NCBI GenBank assembly: GCA_905221605.1 | Contig: CAJNDS010001002.1 | Location: 70,337 to 134,336, forward strand | Origin: Symbiodinium natans | Lineage: Eukaryota > Sar > Dinophyceae > Suessiales > Symbiodiniaceae | DNA: 64,000 bases | Reading direction: 5' to 3' | Shown: positions 63,319 through 64,000 of the stretch, piece after piece | Layout: every line of letters begins with the position of its first letter | Numbering within the stretch: position 1 is the stretch's first letter | Notes under the pieces: model-generated | What the model saw: the letters and a program-made list of their open reading frames with translations, nothing else | The model's database searches: none | What the model was told of the DNA's origin: nothing | Program-made: the position numbers and the translations under genes

Positions 63319-63387
63319 CCCTTTTCGCTGGTGTTCAGGGGGGCCTGGCTTCAAGCTCCCGGCACACTCCTGCTGCTGAGGGCGGCG
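63319..63387 (-). CDS. exon, unknown protein
   Basis: Acceptor CAGGGTTCCTTCAG|CGC at 63388 and donor AAAGGG|GTTGCGGGTC at 63318. 69 bases: RRPQQQECAGSLKPGPPEHQ then RKG, phase 0 on both sides. CTGAACC lies upstream in the sense strand. Probably the same gene as the exon at 63171-63252. Confidence 0.5.
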
Positions 63388-63597
63388 CTGAAGGAACCCT
63401 GGAGCCTAAAACATCACGACGCCTTGGTTCAGGGTTTGGGGTTTGGAGTTGGAGGGTTCAGTGGTGAAGTCTTCAGGATTTAATGTTTTACGTAGTGCTT
63501 CTGCTGCCAGGACTGCTCATGCTTGAAACACTCCATGAACTCTAAACATCCCTAAACCCTAAACATCCCTAAACCCTAGAATGGCCCTAAACCCTAC

Positions 63598-63651
63598 TCT
63601 TGCCCCATGCGGGGCATCCTCGCGCTTCTGCCCTGAACTCTTGCAGCGACG
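63598..63651 (-). CDS. exon with telomere-like intron start
   Basis: Acceptor CGTTCCCTGACAG|CG at 63652 and donor GGCAAGA|GTAGGGTTTAGGG at 63597. The frame is SLQEFRAEARGCPAWGK, phase 1 in and 1 out. The intron continues as degenerate TTTAGGG sequence for about 60 bases. Confidence 0.6.
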
Positions 63652-64000
63652 CTGTCAGGGAACGAAAGCAAGTCCGCCTCCTAACCCCCCGTACCTCTCA
63701 GAGGCCGGAGGCCGGAGTTCAACCTTGAGTGTCCAGTACCCTCCCATCTTTTTGTGGGATTTTACTCTGCCCCCCCCCCCCCCCCTCCCTCCCCTTATGA
63801 GCTTAAAGTAGCGTCACCGGCAGGGAGTGCGAGGTCAAGCCTGCGGCTTCTGCAGCTTCTTGCAGGGCTTCACTGGTCCTGCATGGGGCTGGCCACACAG
63901 GTCACCCACCAACCTATGACCTATGAAACACAAACAAGGTGCCCTTTTTTGCATTAAGTATGTGCAGAAGAGATCCTGAACTTGAAAAAACCCTGCAGGG

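Overview
The window looks like nuclear DNA of a dinoflagellate, most likely a Symbiodiniaceae/Suessiales-type alga. The grounds are: the telomere-type heptamer TTTAGGG/CCCTAAA in one clean array (1722-1807) and dozens of degenerate patches; introns with GT, GC and occasionally GA donors; coding capacity broken into small exons, nearly all read from the minus strand; and dinoflagellate-style families (ion channels, PAS/LOV proteins, a Ubl-FNIP repeat protein). There are no bacterial operons, CRISPR arrays, rRNA or recognisable tRNA genes. All gene models were made by eye from splice consensus, reading phase and protein sense. No transcript or database was available.

Layout. 0.4-2 kb: isolated minus-strand exons and the clean telomeric array. 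2.2-4.4 kb: a decayed plus-strand Ty1/copia retrotransposon. 4.7-7.0 kb: a minus-strand ubiquitin-like + FNIP repeat gene with about 25 repeats of 22 residues. 7.5-10.7 kb: scattered exons. 10.7-14.6 kb: a LOV/PAS gene carrying the GRNCRFLQ flavin-cysteine motif. 15.1-15.7 kb: C-terminal exons of an unknown gene. 16.3-17.3 kb: tandem and dispersed repeats. 17.5-18.7 kb: an unknown gene with a possible signal peptide. 19.5-33.4 kb: many single exons in introns of telomere-like sequence. 33.5-35.4 kb: a second PAS/LOV-like gene that lacks the photoactive cysteine. 36.7-37.2 and 38.6-39.7 kb: two unknown genes with phase-consistent exons. 40.7-45.6 kb: isolated exons. 46.0-48.7 kb: a multi-exon gene that reads like a dinoflagellate multicopy family. 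49.5-53.4 kb: a CNG/HCN-like cation channel in at least six exons. 54.5-55.9 kb: exons of an unknown gene. 56.7-57.9 kb: the 3' half of a voltage-gated K+ channel whose TTVGYGD filter is split over tiny exons. 58.4-63.7 kb: isolated exons, microsatellites and homopolymers.

Main observation. The telomere-like sequence is not randomly placed. At about a dozen exon ends the intron begins directly with the G-rich strand (exon|GTTTAGGG..., |GTAGGGTTTAGGG, |GCTTAGGG), so the heptamer supplies the 5' splice site. At about a dozen exon starts the C-rich strand (CCCTAAACC...) lies just upstream of the acceptor, where it can serve as the pyrimidine tract. Such introns therefore carry inverted telomeric ends (5' TTTAGGG, 3' CCCTAAA). 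This suggests that telomeric repeats seeded, or colonised and standardised, the introns. Exceptions are noted below.

The two PAS/LOV genes and the two ion channels could all take part in light or membrane-potential signalling, but nothing in the sequence links them beyond proximity and shared strand.
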